This document shows positions 47,172-57,611 of a DNA stretch of 64,000 bases, in pieces. The position numbers were made by a program, and so were the translations under genes. The stretch spans positions 54,037,564 to 54,101,563 of the forward strand of contig OX235279.1 of NCBI GenBank assembly GCA_944472155.2. The letters run 5' to 3'. Source of the DNA: Trichobilharzia szidati (lineage: Eukaryota; Platyhelminthes; Trematoda; Strigeidida; Schistosomatidae). Numbering within the stretch: the first letter of the stretch is position 1; each line of letters begins with the position of its first letter. The notes under the pieces were generated by a model. That model ran no database searches, was not told the origin of the DNA, and saw only the letters and a program-made list of their open reading frames with translations.

Positions 47172-50100
47172 CTATTTTAATGTAAATTTGATATGTAGCG
47201 GGAGTTAATTGAAAACAACCAAAGGGAAACAGCATTTACAAAAAATATTTTAACTGCACAAATTTTGAAAGTGAAAAGTGGGAGATAACTTACATCTCGT
47301 CTTGCTCTTTCTTCCCTTGCCTGAGCCCTCATTTGTTGAACTTCAATACTATCAGGTTGACGACGTCTCATAAACAGTGAATGGTTACCAGCACACATAG
47401 ACATAACTGTTTTAGCTTGATTGGGATCTGCCAACCAGACCTCTACAACACTGATTAACACAGTTGTTGAATTCAGCTGGGATGAATTCACTACAGTTTT
47501 GGAGGAAAACGGTGCAGCAATGTTATTTTCTACGGACTGACCTTGAGAAGTACGAAGACAGTTTACGCTAGTGCCGGTTACTGTTAACTCATTAGCAGAG
47601 TAGCGAGATTTGGCGGACAAACCAGGAATGCAACGTGAACCTAATTCAAAGACTAAACACACAAATATACTTGAGTTTCACTTTAAATACAAACATCATA
47701 CTCTGAAAAAAGTCTTCAATAGGATTATCCTAGAATTCAGTTATATACACAAATACTGCCAAACACTATTACAGTCTGTATTGAAATCGAAATGTATTAC
47801 GGGAGCGAATGTATTTATTGTCAACTAACTTAGTATTGCTTAAAACTAGTGAAAATAATTAGCACAAGCAACGTCGCCTAGTTTACTACTTGAATAGCCA
47901 AGGAAATGAGGAAATATTGAATGTGGAGCTACGGACCGGAAAATTAACCCAATCGTTACAGAAACTTCAAAACATAAAAGAACAACTTATTCTTCATCCT
48001 AACTGGGGAGAAGAAGGGAGGCGGGCTGGTGAGAGCCTTCGGGAAGCAAGTCAGATGATGTGTCTTCTTTCGATTAAGGTCAAAATAAACATAGGGACAC
48101 GTAGTACACGCACGATTTTCGAACCTGGGAAGGCTGCTCAAACTGCCGGAAAAATGAGAAGATATATCATAGAAGTGCTAGGAATTTGTGAAAGTAGATG
48201 GAATGAAAGTGTACTCTCCAAATTACTAACTGGATAGTCAACTATCTACTCTGATAACTCAGATTACAACCAAGAGCACATTGAGTGGCTACCGTGTCAC
48301 CAACAGCAACCAAAGCTGTTAAGCAGTTGGGACCAATCTTCTCCAGGAAAATCACAGCAAGATTCATTCCAAAAGGAAGGAAGAAGGTTACAACTGTCCA
48401 ACGCTAGGTTGCCAGGAACAACCAATACGAGTAGACAACCGAAGACTTCTACAGGCAAATTTTCAAATGGAAATTCTAATGGGTGGTATAAATACCACAC
48501 TGGGAGCAGACAATACAGGAAGGGAATTCATCACGGGTCGAATGGCTCTAGGTGAAATAAATGAGAACCGATAAATATCCTCAGACTCCTGTGCTTTCAA
48601 GGCGGACAAGCAACAATGAACTCTGGCTGTTACTAAACCAACCAAGAAGCTAACACAGAAAATATGCAGAAGAAAATGGAGATGGATTAGACATACACTG
48701 AGGAGACTATTGAGTGAAATCACACGACAAGTCCTCGAGTGCAACCCTAATGGGGAAAGGTGAGTTGGACGTCCGAGTGTGGTATGAAGCAGATCGTGTG
48801 AGGAGTAAATGAATGTTTGTATATACTCATTGAGCCAATTTAAAAAGACTTCAGAGAACACAGTGAAGTGGATATGCACTGCTAAGGCCATGTTCCACTC
48901 GCAACCCAAGGGAATAAGTAATACAGTAACAATAAATCAGTGTAAGTGTTAAACTTGGGCTAATGTGACAGTATGTTGTTTCATGTTAGTTTGTTTATTT
49001 AGCAGAAGATAGTGAAACAGTATTATTTACTAGCTGTATTAGATTAATGGAAACTAACTGGTCTCTCGTTTTCAGCTTCTTTGACAGTTCTGATGTGATA
49101 CATTTATCGGAAAAGACGATTGCAGAATGAATTTTAATTATAGATACCCTTAGATACATTGTGATGCCCAATTCAATGACTACGGAAATATGTAATACTT
49201 AATTTCGACATTTCAGAGCTTACAGTAGTGATTAGAAAATAATTTTAGAGTGCTGCGCACTATGATTATCATCTATCGAAAAAAATTTACGATTTCAGTA
49301 TAACCAACCTTTTGCGCGACCTTTGAGACTTTTTGAGACACCAAACTGTTGCACAGGATCACAGGAATCAAACTTGGAATCAGCACGAGGAAATAAGACA
49401 TTGACAGAAGTATCAAGAACATTTGGAGAAACTGGTGGTATTGAAGGAACAAGACGGGCTGATATAGGAGTACTAGGCAAACTTGCTGCTGATGTACCAC
49501 TACCACCAGCACTGGAACCCACAGTTAGGCCTACAAGGGCTTGTCCAGTGACGCTTATTAAGGGACTTCGACTTGCTTGGATTACTCTTGATGAATTAGC
49601 AGTCTGTCCACTGGTTTCATTCAGCCCTGCAGGCAACGAAGTTGTGGTTGTAGGTGCACTATGGTTAGGCTTGTTTGTTCCTCGCCAAGTACTAGTCAGT
49701 TTTATGGTAAACTAAATGGGAAGGAAAATTAGCTGAATGACACTCATAAAAGAAAGGAAAACAGATAAACTTTATAAATTACAAACTGAAGATTCACGAA
49801 GAAAAGTTTTGTTCCAGTTCATCTTACGAATTTCACTTAATTATGTGTTTGAGAATAAATGACCGCGAAAATAGGTTGAGAACTAAATCAAAAGTTAAGT
49901 TATTAAAATAACCGGAAATACATAACTGTTTTGATACGTGAAGGACAACTGTGACCTGTCTAATTACATATTCAGTCTTTACATACTGAACGTGCAATAC
50001 ATAATGCTGAAAGCCTGCTCCATACACCGGGGTTACAACATTTAGATGGCACTATATTATCACTTATTATAAAAATTATGTAGCCCAAAATCTAATGTAC

Positions 50101-53100
50101 ATATCTACTGGAATGCATAATTGTTCCATTTCTTCCAGAAAGTTGCAACATTTAAATTGCTTGAATGGAATCTACCTTATTAATTACAAAAATTTTTATT
50201 TTATGAAAATAAATTAATAACCTTCTTTATACCTTTCTCCATTTATAAACTAAAATGCATTCCATTTAAAATGATTAATAATAATACACAGCCAACGTTA
50301 GAAAGACATATTAAGAAATTCACAGTGAATTGTAGTAAAATGGATTACAAAAATTTACAGAATACATTAGCTGTACTTTAGTATTACAGAATTATGGGAT
50401 ACATTAGGAGATTAATTATATACATGATTCATTTTCACATGAGGCAATACCATTTTAAAATGAATCATAATTTCGATACTGCAGTACCATACTGCATCTA
50501 AAGGCTGGTGCTTTTAGTAAATGTGTAGCAAGCTTTGGCAACAGCAACCTATGTAAATGATTTCCTGTTAAAGAAAGGTATTTGACATCAGATATTAGCT
50601 GTTATCTTATTAACTCAATACTGACGCTGACTTAGCCATGAGTGAACAACGATTTGAATACCTCAGTGATCTCTTTTGCTCCAGACTCCTTAAGTAATTT
50701 TCACTTAAGTAGTAAATAAAACATGAGCACCCATATGCCAGAACGCGTCGGTGGTATAGCGGTTAGGAAGCTCGCCGACCATGCACATGGTCCGGGGTTC
50801 GATCCCCGGCCGATGCACTCCTTTACCTCGCTGAGCCAGAAATAATGCTGGTGAAGAGGAAAGGTTGGGCATGAGGCTAGCAACCCCACCCTGTAAAATA
50901 AACACTGCTACAGAAACTTCAAGCCACTAGCTTGAAGCCCTATGTTCCACTGGGGAAAGTGAAGGAATTAAAAAAAATAAAAAATAAAAAAAGTAAATAA
51001 AACGGGGAGATTATACACGTGATTCCCTTTTTAAATTCCGATAAAGCGAGAAAGACCGAATTTGCAGAATAAGATGACGCGTTCAACCAAATTTACACAT
51101 AAAAAAGAGAGTGTGACCAACCTCTCAGTTCCTTGGTATATATATAAAGCGGCTTAAAATGATTGCTATGTAAACATTAAAACATTACGATTAGTTATAG
51201 TCTAATTTCCATTTTTCTAATTTATGCAACTATCCTGGAGTACTTAACACTTTAGTGCCTAAGCATACAAAGCAAAGAAATTGTAAAATATTCAACACTT
51301 AAGAGAAAACGTACGTTATAGATTTCTTATGAAACTAACTTACCTTACGTTCACGATAAGATACGTTTTTAATCAAATTCCAAGGGAATGTGAATTGTGG
51401 CGGATCACGCTGACATTTTCCGTACAACTGCAGCCCTGAAGCAGTGACACCGAGCCAAGCATTCGTCTGGCACTTATTCTGGGAGGTAAGATTGAAGAAA
51501 AGAGATAAAAAAATATAACACCCATGCACTCATCTAAGTGTGATATCAGTTACTAATTCTGATCAGCTTATTGTTAAGTTGCATAAACAGCCGTCCTTAC
51601 TGAGAAGGTACTATCTTGCCTTATTAAGCTTTTGAGATATGAACCACTGAATTTCGATCAAAAGGTGTCTGAAGGGCTGCCACATGACTCTATTCCCTGA
51701 GAGTTCGTGAGTGCATGATGTTGAAGAATCTAAACTATGAAAAAGTAAAGATGTCAAGATTTACGATGATGTTTAGCTTCTAATGATCCCTTAACTGAAG
51801 TCAGTTCTTCAGAAAATCCCTTTCAATTTCATCAAAGTCACATTCAGATAGTAAAAACGTCATAAATTAATATATCCAACCACTAAAGTAATCTGATACA
51901 GTCATAAAATCACATTAGATTAAGTGCTAATTCACCTAAACAGTAATGAGAATACAAAGATATAATACAAATTTTGAGCGAGTTCCCCACTAGATTACAG
52001 TTAAGAGCTACAGGAATAATCTTTTTGGAATATTCTCGTTGTTATAAAAAAGAATGCAGCCATGAAATATCAGGTGACTCATTAAGAACGAATGTAAACC
52101 ATTGCTATAGAGTAGAAAATCTGGGAAATATTCCGAATAATGATATGTTAACAAATAGACGTATTCTAGTGTTGGTAAGGAATAGTTTTGTGAAATGACT
52201 GAATAAGTCTTAACAACTTATCTTGAAATTATTGAATACAATAAATAGTTGTCCTTGATATTAAATTGTTCGAAAAAATAAGTCACCTTAGACACATTGA
52301 ATGCTTGATAAGGATAAAACCACTATGTTTTCACTACTTCAGTGTATTCAATATTGTCTTTACCACCTAAAATATCACAAGTATATCAATAAAAACAACA
52401 TCAAAAATCCTAAGCGAGGTGTATTAGTGCTTCGATATATGTTATCGAACCTGAAATCGACATATTCTGGGTATAAAAGAATAAGTAATAAATAAATATA
52501 AGCATATTTACAACGTAAATACTATTTGACTGAATTTCACACCATGCCAATTATTATTATACCCTTGGGTTCCGAGTGGAACATAGGGCTTCAACAACAC
52601 ATTTACACTTTGTTCTATTTTCTGCCGCCCTCTTCAGCTGCGCCCACAACTGCCAATAATCTCTCAACTTCTCCTCGCACGATCTCCCCCTTGTCATCCT
52701 AGGACGACCCACCCGTCGTTTCCCATTCGAATTCCACTCGAGCGATGGCCTGCATTGCGCGCGATGTCATTCGACGGCCTCCTCAAAGTATGCTCGATCC
52801 ATCTCCATTTCCTCCTACATATTTGTGGAGCGATCGGCTCTTGGTTGGTTTGTTCCCAGAGTTTCTTGTTACTAATTCTTTTTGGTCATTTGATCTTCAG
52901 TATGGAGCGAAGACAGCTGTTGATGAAAGCCGGCAACCTGTTGGAAATCCTTTCCGTGACACGTAGTGCAAGTTCCTGACCCGCATAGAAGAATACCAAT
53001 TAAATACGACAAATTTTCTAAGTGGTCGATATTTAATTCTTAATTCAAAGACGAATACAACAACATAGTCATGCAAAAGGGCAAAGCAGGCTTACCGTGT

Positions 53101-56100
53101 TGTGCAAGATAGTAAACTCGTTTTGAGTAAAATTACGTGTTAAATTTGACATTCGTGGGCATTTCATTCGTACACACTGAAATAAATATGACAGTACATC
53201 ATTCACTTTATCTTGACATTTGACAATGAAAGTGAAATGCAATTTATGATACTGCAAGACTGAAATATTCAATTACCCAATGACTACTTTTAACTTATTA
53301 GGATAAAACTTTACGTGATATATCGGAAGTGTCTAGTCCTATATACATAAACAGGTAAATGTTAAGTTGCATGTGGAAAAAAAATCAATACTAAGGTGTT
53401 GAAAAACTGTAGCGATACCCCACCAGATAGCAGAATTGTGAACCAACTACGGTCAGTTGATAGTTCAATATCAATGAGGTTATTTTGCACAAAGTTGGTG
53501 GACCTCAAGTCACAAGGGCACAGTGTCAGATCACACAAATGAATATCACAAATGGGAGTAGTGTGACTGTTCGCTGTGAGAGAGAGGGTAGTTCAGTTGC
53601 ACAGCTTCTAACTTCGATTACTGCTGTGTTTTTGGAGAAGACTCAAGAAGGGATGTGAATAATTCCTACAAATGTTAACTAGAGAAGGCAGACCTTACCA
53701 TATTCTGCCTGTAAGAGTGATGTGATTTATTGTGCAAATGTTACAGTTTTTATGTCCTCGAGTTGAGCGTAAATTCATCCACAACGGTGTCGATGGATAC
53801 ATGTCTGCCTAAGTCGAGAGTTTCATTTAGCGAATTTCTTCAGCATTTGCGTTGATCATCCAGGCTTACCGCATAAATATCCACTATACGACGGAGTTAA
53901 CTGCTTGTTGCCTGCAAGGTGAGGAACTTCGGTGGAATGCATTTATAACAATATTGTGGCCGGATGTGAAAAATCAGTGTTTACCACTGGAAAGGGCCTC
54001 GAGATATATGGAAGCTAACAGTTGGAAGGGAAAGGAAAATGACATTAATTATTCTGGGGATCGTTCAGAAAAGTGCTGGTTTTCATACAAAGCGAGTTGT
54101 TTAATCGGACTGGAATGCTAAAACAAACTAACTGTTAACTATACACTGAGGGTAAAGTTCGCGATATTACATTGATATAATGCTTTTGGTTACGGGACCT
54201 GCACTGGAAATCAGTCCAAATCTTAAATAATTATGAAAATACTTCATGGACAAAGAGACTTACAACAATAGGAAAGAAATCCACTCCAAAAAGATGGTGT
54301 ATCTGCGCCACTTTAAGATACTGAAGTTCCGCCTTGTCCCTAGAAATTATTTTTTATATTCATAAAAAAGTGCAATCAACAAACCGATTCATTCCTTTGT
54401 GGGATTTGTAGTATTCTTTAAACTTTTGAGTTATACCTTGCGTTGACTGAACCTGTGTCCAGAGTTGAGCCGGAATCAATCTAATAATGCGACGTGGTAA
54501 GGAGGTCAATTCTTCTGTGTCACTAAGCTCATCTTCACACACATCACCATATTCTGCCTGTAAAGAAAAACATTTGCCCTTAGTCTGAACACTTTTGTAG
54601 AATGATACAACCCGAAGGTACCTGGAAGATTTTAGACGGTTATTAAAGCCCTTATGAAAATATGGGTAGTAAAACGCACTGAGAATCAACACTCTCTTAT
54701 AGTTTATTTATACTGCCAACCCATTGTTGTATACTAAGGTTCATAGTTCACAAACAACCTATGTTCTGCAGAAGAGTAATTTTGTGTTAAATTAAGCTAA
54801 ACTTTCTTTTATGTCATTTATGCAATGCTTTTGAAAACTAAATTCTAGATGACTAGAACTGTATACATAAAATACGACGAAATTTCTTAAGCACCATTAT
54901 AGTTTGAAGAGAACATTTATGTCCATGTGAAGTCCATTTTTAAAATCCTTAAATTTTCAAGCACAGATGGGAAAAATTGAAGGAGAAAATGCATGCAACG
55001 ACTATAAAAATCTGGAAAACCCCATAAGAGTACGAATGTAAACATTATTAAGGTACATTTTCTTTTTAGTTTTGAAAACCTAAGAGTTAACCTTATTTCA
55101 CTTTATACACCTAAAACACTACCCTACTTCACTACTCGCAAATGTTAAACTTACCTGAGATGCCAGCGAAGCAAGCAGAATAGCCACGTCCAGTGAGGGA
55201 CAAAGATCGCCTAAATAAAAATTGATACAATGATAAAGCTCATCTACATGTCATACAATTATTTAACGTACAGTTTAATTAAATGTATGCAAATCTTGAA
55301 CGGTTTTGTTTACGAATGCACTTGCAATTGTGTGCATACTTAAAAATGAAGCGTAATCAAGCAAATGCAGTAAAACAGTGTTAGACAGGCGTCATTTTAT
55401 CGGTTCACACTCTAATGAACCAAAGATATTGGGAATAGGAAACACACAAATTGAAAAGGCAAAAATATAGATGACTGTTAACCGAATCTACTGAGGTAAG
55501 ACCTTTCGACAGTGATTATTCATAATTCCGTCTAAATAAGTGACTAAGAGCCGTGAACTCTTGCAGATTTCTGTTCACAGTTGATACTACTAAGAACCAG
55601 TGTTTGGTTTATTTTTAGATAAAGTGTGCTGAGTGTACTGTGGGATACGCATACGGAGGATATTCTCATATAGGAAAAAACCACAGATCTACATCTTAGT
55701 GGCAGTAATGAAAATAGATATCTTTGAAGAAAACTTCAGATCGTTCGTCATAAGCCTGAGTGAGACTTCAGCTGATCAATCGTCGTAGGTCCATCGATGT
55801 GACAAATTCGCAGACATTCAGAATAGATGGGTTTTATTATTTACTTCAGCTATAATAGTCATTGTCAAGCAACAATAGGCATGCTTGCGTTTCTGCAATT
55901 TGTGATAAATATCTATTTGACACATCTATGACTAAATGTGAAAGATGTAGTTTTCCCAGGCTGATGATATCTGAGTTCCAGTTTTCTATCAGATGTGGAT
56001 GTATATCAGAGTGCCACTAGTTTATACAACTCATCACTGATGTTAGACAAGGTGACCAACTTTTCTTAGCTATCAGAGTAATAAGTAAGGAAGATGAGTC

Positions 56101-57611
56101 AATCAGATAAGGGCTGTGTCCGATTCCTAACCTTCTAAATGTTACATTAATTAAGCTATTCTGACAGTTTTTACTTAAACTCATTGCAGGTAGTAATTTA
56201 GGTGGTTTTTGTTTTAGTGCATAGTTTGGTACAAAGCATACCCCTCCCACAATTTCTTTTGTGGGTTTCTAAAGCAAATCATACAATTGCCTCAGTCACT
56301 ACACGATGAAAATCGTTTCATTTCCCATTGATCAGTGAATAATTTCATTCTTACAGGTTTTGCAGAGATACGACACCATGGTTTCAGAATCTCAGCTCTT
56401 CCAAAAACGGCTTATTGCAATAAGGAATCATCCGTATCCGTCTCTCGCTTCATCTTGGGAGCCGCCAAGTAAGACATTATTCTTCCTTGTGACTGAAGTC
56501 ACTACCGACTAGAAGGAGGTTCTAATCGTAACAAAACTGTATGTAGTCGTTGCTTTCAATCCGTACTGTTCCCGCAGATATGTGCGAAATAACGCTTCCT
56601 AGTTTGATATTAATTGACGCACTAATAAATGTTAACGGCCTAGTCGATGAAATCAGCTTTTTGGATTACTGCCGTTTGCGAACCCAAACATCAAGTTCAA
56701 CTATTAGGTGGTGGTCAGTTGAAATAGTCATTTGTTACGAAAATATTCCCCATTTTACTTGTCAAACGCCTACAGAATTTAAGAAGCAAGTCGAAAAATA
56801 GCCACAAGTGTTTATCGGCCTTCTATTTAACTTCTTACTAGGATGTCACCAATTAAAAGTTACCCTCTATGTCTCACGTCAAACGACCACGAAGGCGTAA
56901 CTTTTGCAAAATCCTAATAGGTGAAGGTCTGTGAGGTCAGTAAGTCTCAAAAATTTCTGGCCAGAATCGAAGTATTTATGATTAGTTTAAATTTGTGTTT
57001 ATTCACAGAATCAAGCAAACAATAATTATGGAATAGATCGTTACACGGTGAACGCTTTCAAAAGGACCCACGAAACACTAAAAGTGCAGTTTTTGTTCAG
57101 TTTCATATTTACAATACACTAAAACTTACCAAAACAATTTCCATTCATATTAGATTCGCTTCTATTCAAAATCGTGGCTTTAACGCTTAAATAGAATAGA
57201 CGCCGAGTTGTAGCCTGTATCAATTCCTGTTCAACATCTTCAGGGAAGAATTTTGTATGGAAAAAAAAGCAGAGAGGTTTAGAGACGTCTTCTGGCTTCT
57301 GGGAAATAATCTAAAAATTGATAATTAGGGGGGATACTCGTGAATTACTTTTTTGTCCAGCTTTAACCAATGAGAAAGTCGCATTCTTCCATTAGGGAAG
57401 AAACTGTAAAATTGTAGTCCAAAATACCACGTCTCCCGTAGTCCGATTGTGCTACAAACAAGGTCGAAGAGATATTTTCCTGTACTTTTCGGCTGTGAAG
57501 ATATAATTCGATACAATAAATTAAACATACTGATATATTAAATTCCAATTCCGACTCATGTAGAGTAACTCGGATTTTTAGATACTTAGAATTTGAATTG
57601 TTCCACTTCAT
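41276..57611 (-). CDS. ERM/merlin-family FERM protein with remodelled tail
   Basis: I could join thirteen coding exons on the minus strand with consistent phases: 57531-57611, 57349-57492, 57130-57298, 55155-55210, 54381-54557, 53096-53176, 51344-51478, 49309-49711, 47294-47640, 46392-47171, 43009-43831, 42015-42405 and 41276-41538. They encode at least 1283 residues, over twice the ~580 aa of typical family members. FERM lobes F1, F2 and F3 are recognisable in order, and the F3 end [10 protein letters not shown] followed by [20 protein letters not shown] is diagnostic for the family and slightly closer to merlin than ezrin. Known members link membrane proteins to cortical actin or act in Hippo-type signalling. 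The ATG at 57609-57611 is the best start in view, but an upstream exon is possible. The 3' end (C-ERMAD domain) was not found; the last exon has a donor, so the gene probably continues left. Two donors are weak (GTTGAT after exon 5, GTTGGT after exon 8). Confidence 0.85.
42622..42638. repeat. Short (CA)n microsatellite
   Basis: About eight perfect CA dinucleotides in the intron between FERM exons 11 and 12. Confidence 0.8.
43993..44532 (-). mobile_element. Penelope-like element 3' end, inverted copy
   Basis: This is the inverted counterpart of the right arm. It contains only the GIY-YIG-like module and 3' tail, and stops where the thumb region would begin. The two copies are head to head, an arrangement PLEs are known to produce during insertion. 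Confidence 0.8.
44620..45570 (+). mobile_element. Penelope-like element 3' part, plus-strand copy
   Basis: The plus strand reads [19 protein letters not shown], then [28 protein letters not shown] and [14 protein letters not shown] (the thumb region). It continues into the right arm with a GIY-YIG-like module ([26 protein letters not shown]) and a 3' tail. Stops and frame breaks are present. The RT core is missing, so this is a 5'-truncated copy. Confidence 0.8.
45571..46391. other. Intron sequence between palindrome and FERM exon 10
   Basis: AT-rich sequence with no recognisable gene. The first ~250 bases might be further PLE-derived sequence. A 96-codon plus-strand frame at 45569-45859 is not recognisable. 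Confidence 0.4.
47294..49711 (-). CDS. Large low-complexity insertion inside F3 (exons 8-9)
   Basis: Exon 8 (49309-49711) starts with FTIK, the F3 strand that in relatives is followed after about seven residues by the next strand. Here it runs into a Ser/Thr/Pro/Ala-rich stretch of ~130 residues. Exon 9 (47294-47640) adds ~65 more polar residues before F3 resumes at [20 protein letters not shown] and ends with the αC-type helix [10 protein letters not shown]. The total insertion is about 190 residues (approximately 287-478 of the predicted protein). Phases match across the exon 8/9 junction (AAA G|GT), supporting both exons. The intron between them carries an antisense RTE derivative. Confidence 0.8.
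47890..48916 (+). mobile_element. Internally deleted RTE retrotransposon, antisense in intron
   Basis: The 5' part matches the RTE at 20031-23243: [37 protein letters not shown], and after frame breaks [10 protein letters not shown] and ALGEINENR. It then jumps directly to the C-terminal part ([26 protein letters not shown]). The end of the endonuclease and the whole RT are absent, leaving about 1.0 kb of the ~3.2-kb element. Stops and frameshifts are also present. It lies in the intron between FERM exons 8 and 9, opposite in orientation to the gene. Confidence 0.8.
48917..49308. other. Intron sequence, nothing recognised
   Basis: AT-rich sequence between the deleted RTE and FERM exon 8. I see no gene or repeat. 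Confidence 0.5.
49712..50722. other. Intron sequence left of the SINE
   Basis: Strongly AT-rich intron DNA between FERM exon 8 and the SINE. No gene, repeat or RNA recognised. Confidence 0.5.
50723..50991 (+). mobile_element. tRNA-derived SINE with RTE-like tail
   Basis: The insertion is flanked by a perfect 12-bp target-site duplication, AGTAAATAAAAC, at 50711-50722 and 50992-51003. It has a short leader (50723-50744), a tRNA-like head (50745-50817), an unrelated body, and a 3' end with TTGAAGCCCTATGTTCCACT followed by an A-rich tail. That 20-mer is the 3' end of the RTE family (compare the reverse complement near 52580), so the RTE enzyme probably mobilised it. It sits in the FERM intron between exons 7 and 8, antisense to the gene. 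Confidence 0.9.
50745..50817 (+). other. tRNA-like head of the SINE (Pol III promoter)
   Basis: GCGTCGG and CCGATGC pair as a 7-bp acceptor stem (one G-T), with a discriminator A. The internal A box (TGGTATAGCGGTTAGGA) and B box (GGTTCGATCCC) are well preserved. The acceptor, D-arm and T-arm resemble a Gly-type tRNA, but the anticodon arm is altered (GACCA/TGGTC with a 6-nt loop). I therefore do not call it a functional tRNA gene, although automatic predictors may. Confidence 0.8.
51344..57611 (-). CDS. FERM lobes F1, F2 and start of F3 (exons 1-7)
   Basis: Residues 1-75 form F1, with [30 protein letters not shown] and WLKLDKK. Compared with the family, about ten residues ([10 protein letters not shown]) are added before WLKLDKK. 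Exons 3-6 form F2: [33 protein letters not shown] and YYKSHKGM. Exon 6 ([12 protein letters not shown] to ILHNT) sits where the family has the EYLKIAQDLEMYGVNYF helix and keeps its length if exon 5 ends at the phase-0 donor GTTGAT; its residues are strongly diverged. Exon 7 opens F3 with [15 protein letters not shown] and [15 protein letters not shown]. The short intron between exons 1 and 2 is 38 nt (57493-57530). Confidence 0.85.
51479..52550. other. Intron sequence between exon 7 and the RTE end
   Basis: AT-rich intron DNA without recognisable features. Short plus-strand frames (51974-52198, 52301-52495) look like chance. Confidence 0.5.
52551..52995 (-). mobile_element. 5'-truncated RTE retrotransposon end
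   Basis: About 445 bp match the 3' end of the RTE at 20031-23243 on the same strand, including the C-terminal coding end (ALCSTRNPR) and the TAA-type tail, here TTATTATTAT on the plus strand. CCAATTA occurs at both ends (about 52547-52553 and 52996-53002) and is a likely target-site duplication. It lies in the FERM intron between exons 6 and 7, in the same orientation as the gene. Confidence 0.85.
53177..54380. other. Intron between FERM exons 5 and 6
   Basis: No recognisable element. An 89-codon plus-strand frame (53852-54121) has no known similarity. I looked for a small extra FERM exon here but could not place one. Confidence 0.45.
54558..55154. other. Intron between FERM exons 4 and 5
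   Basis: AT-rich, nothing recognised. Confidence 0.5.
55211..57129. other. Large intron between FERM exons 3 and 4
   Basis: Mostly featureless. On the minus strand near 56700-56750 a [14 protein letters not shown] string followed by a basic stretch faintly resembles the end of an RTE endonuclease, so an old retroelement trace is possible around 56370-56800. The evidence is too weak to call an element. Confidence 0.35.

Noticed and set aside
49323..49715. A 130-codon plus-strand ORF
   Set aside because: It is the antisense shadow of FERM exon 8, which has matching splice sites and phase.
50745..50817. A functional tRNA gene on the plus strand
   Set aside because: The acceptor and T arms are good, but the anticodon arm is abnormal. 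The sequence continues into a SINE body with an RTE-like tail, A-rich end and target-site duplication.
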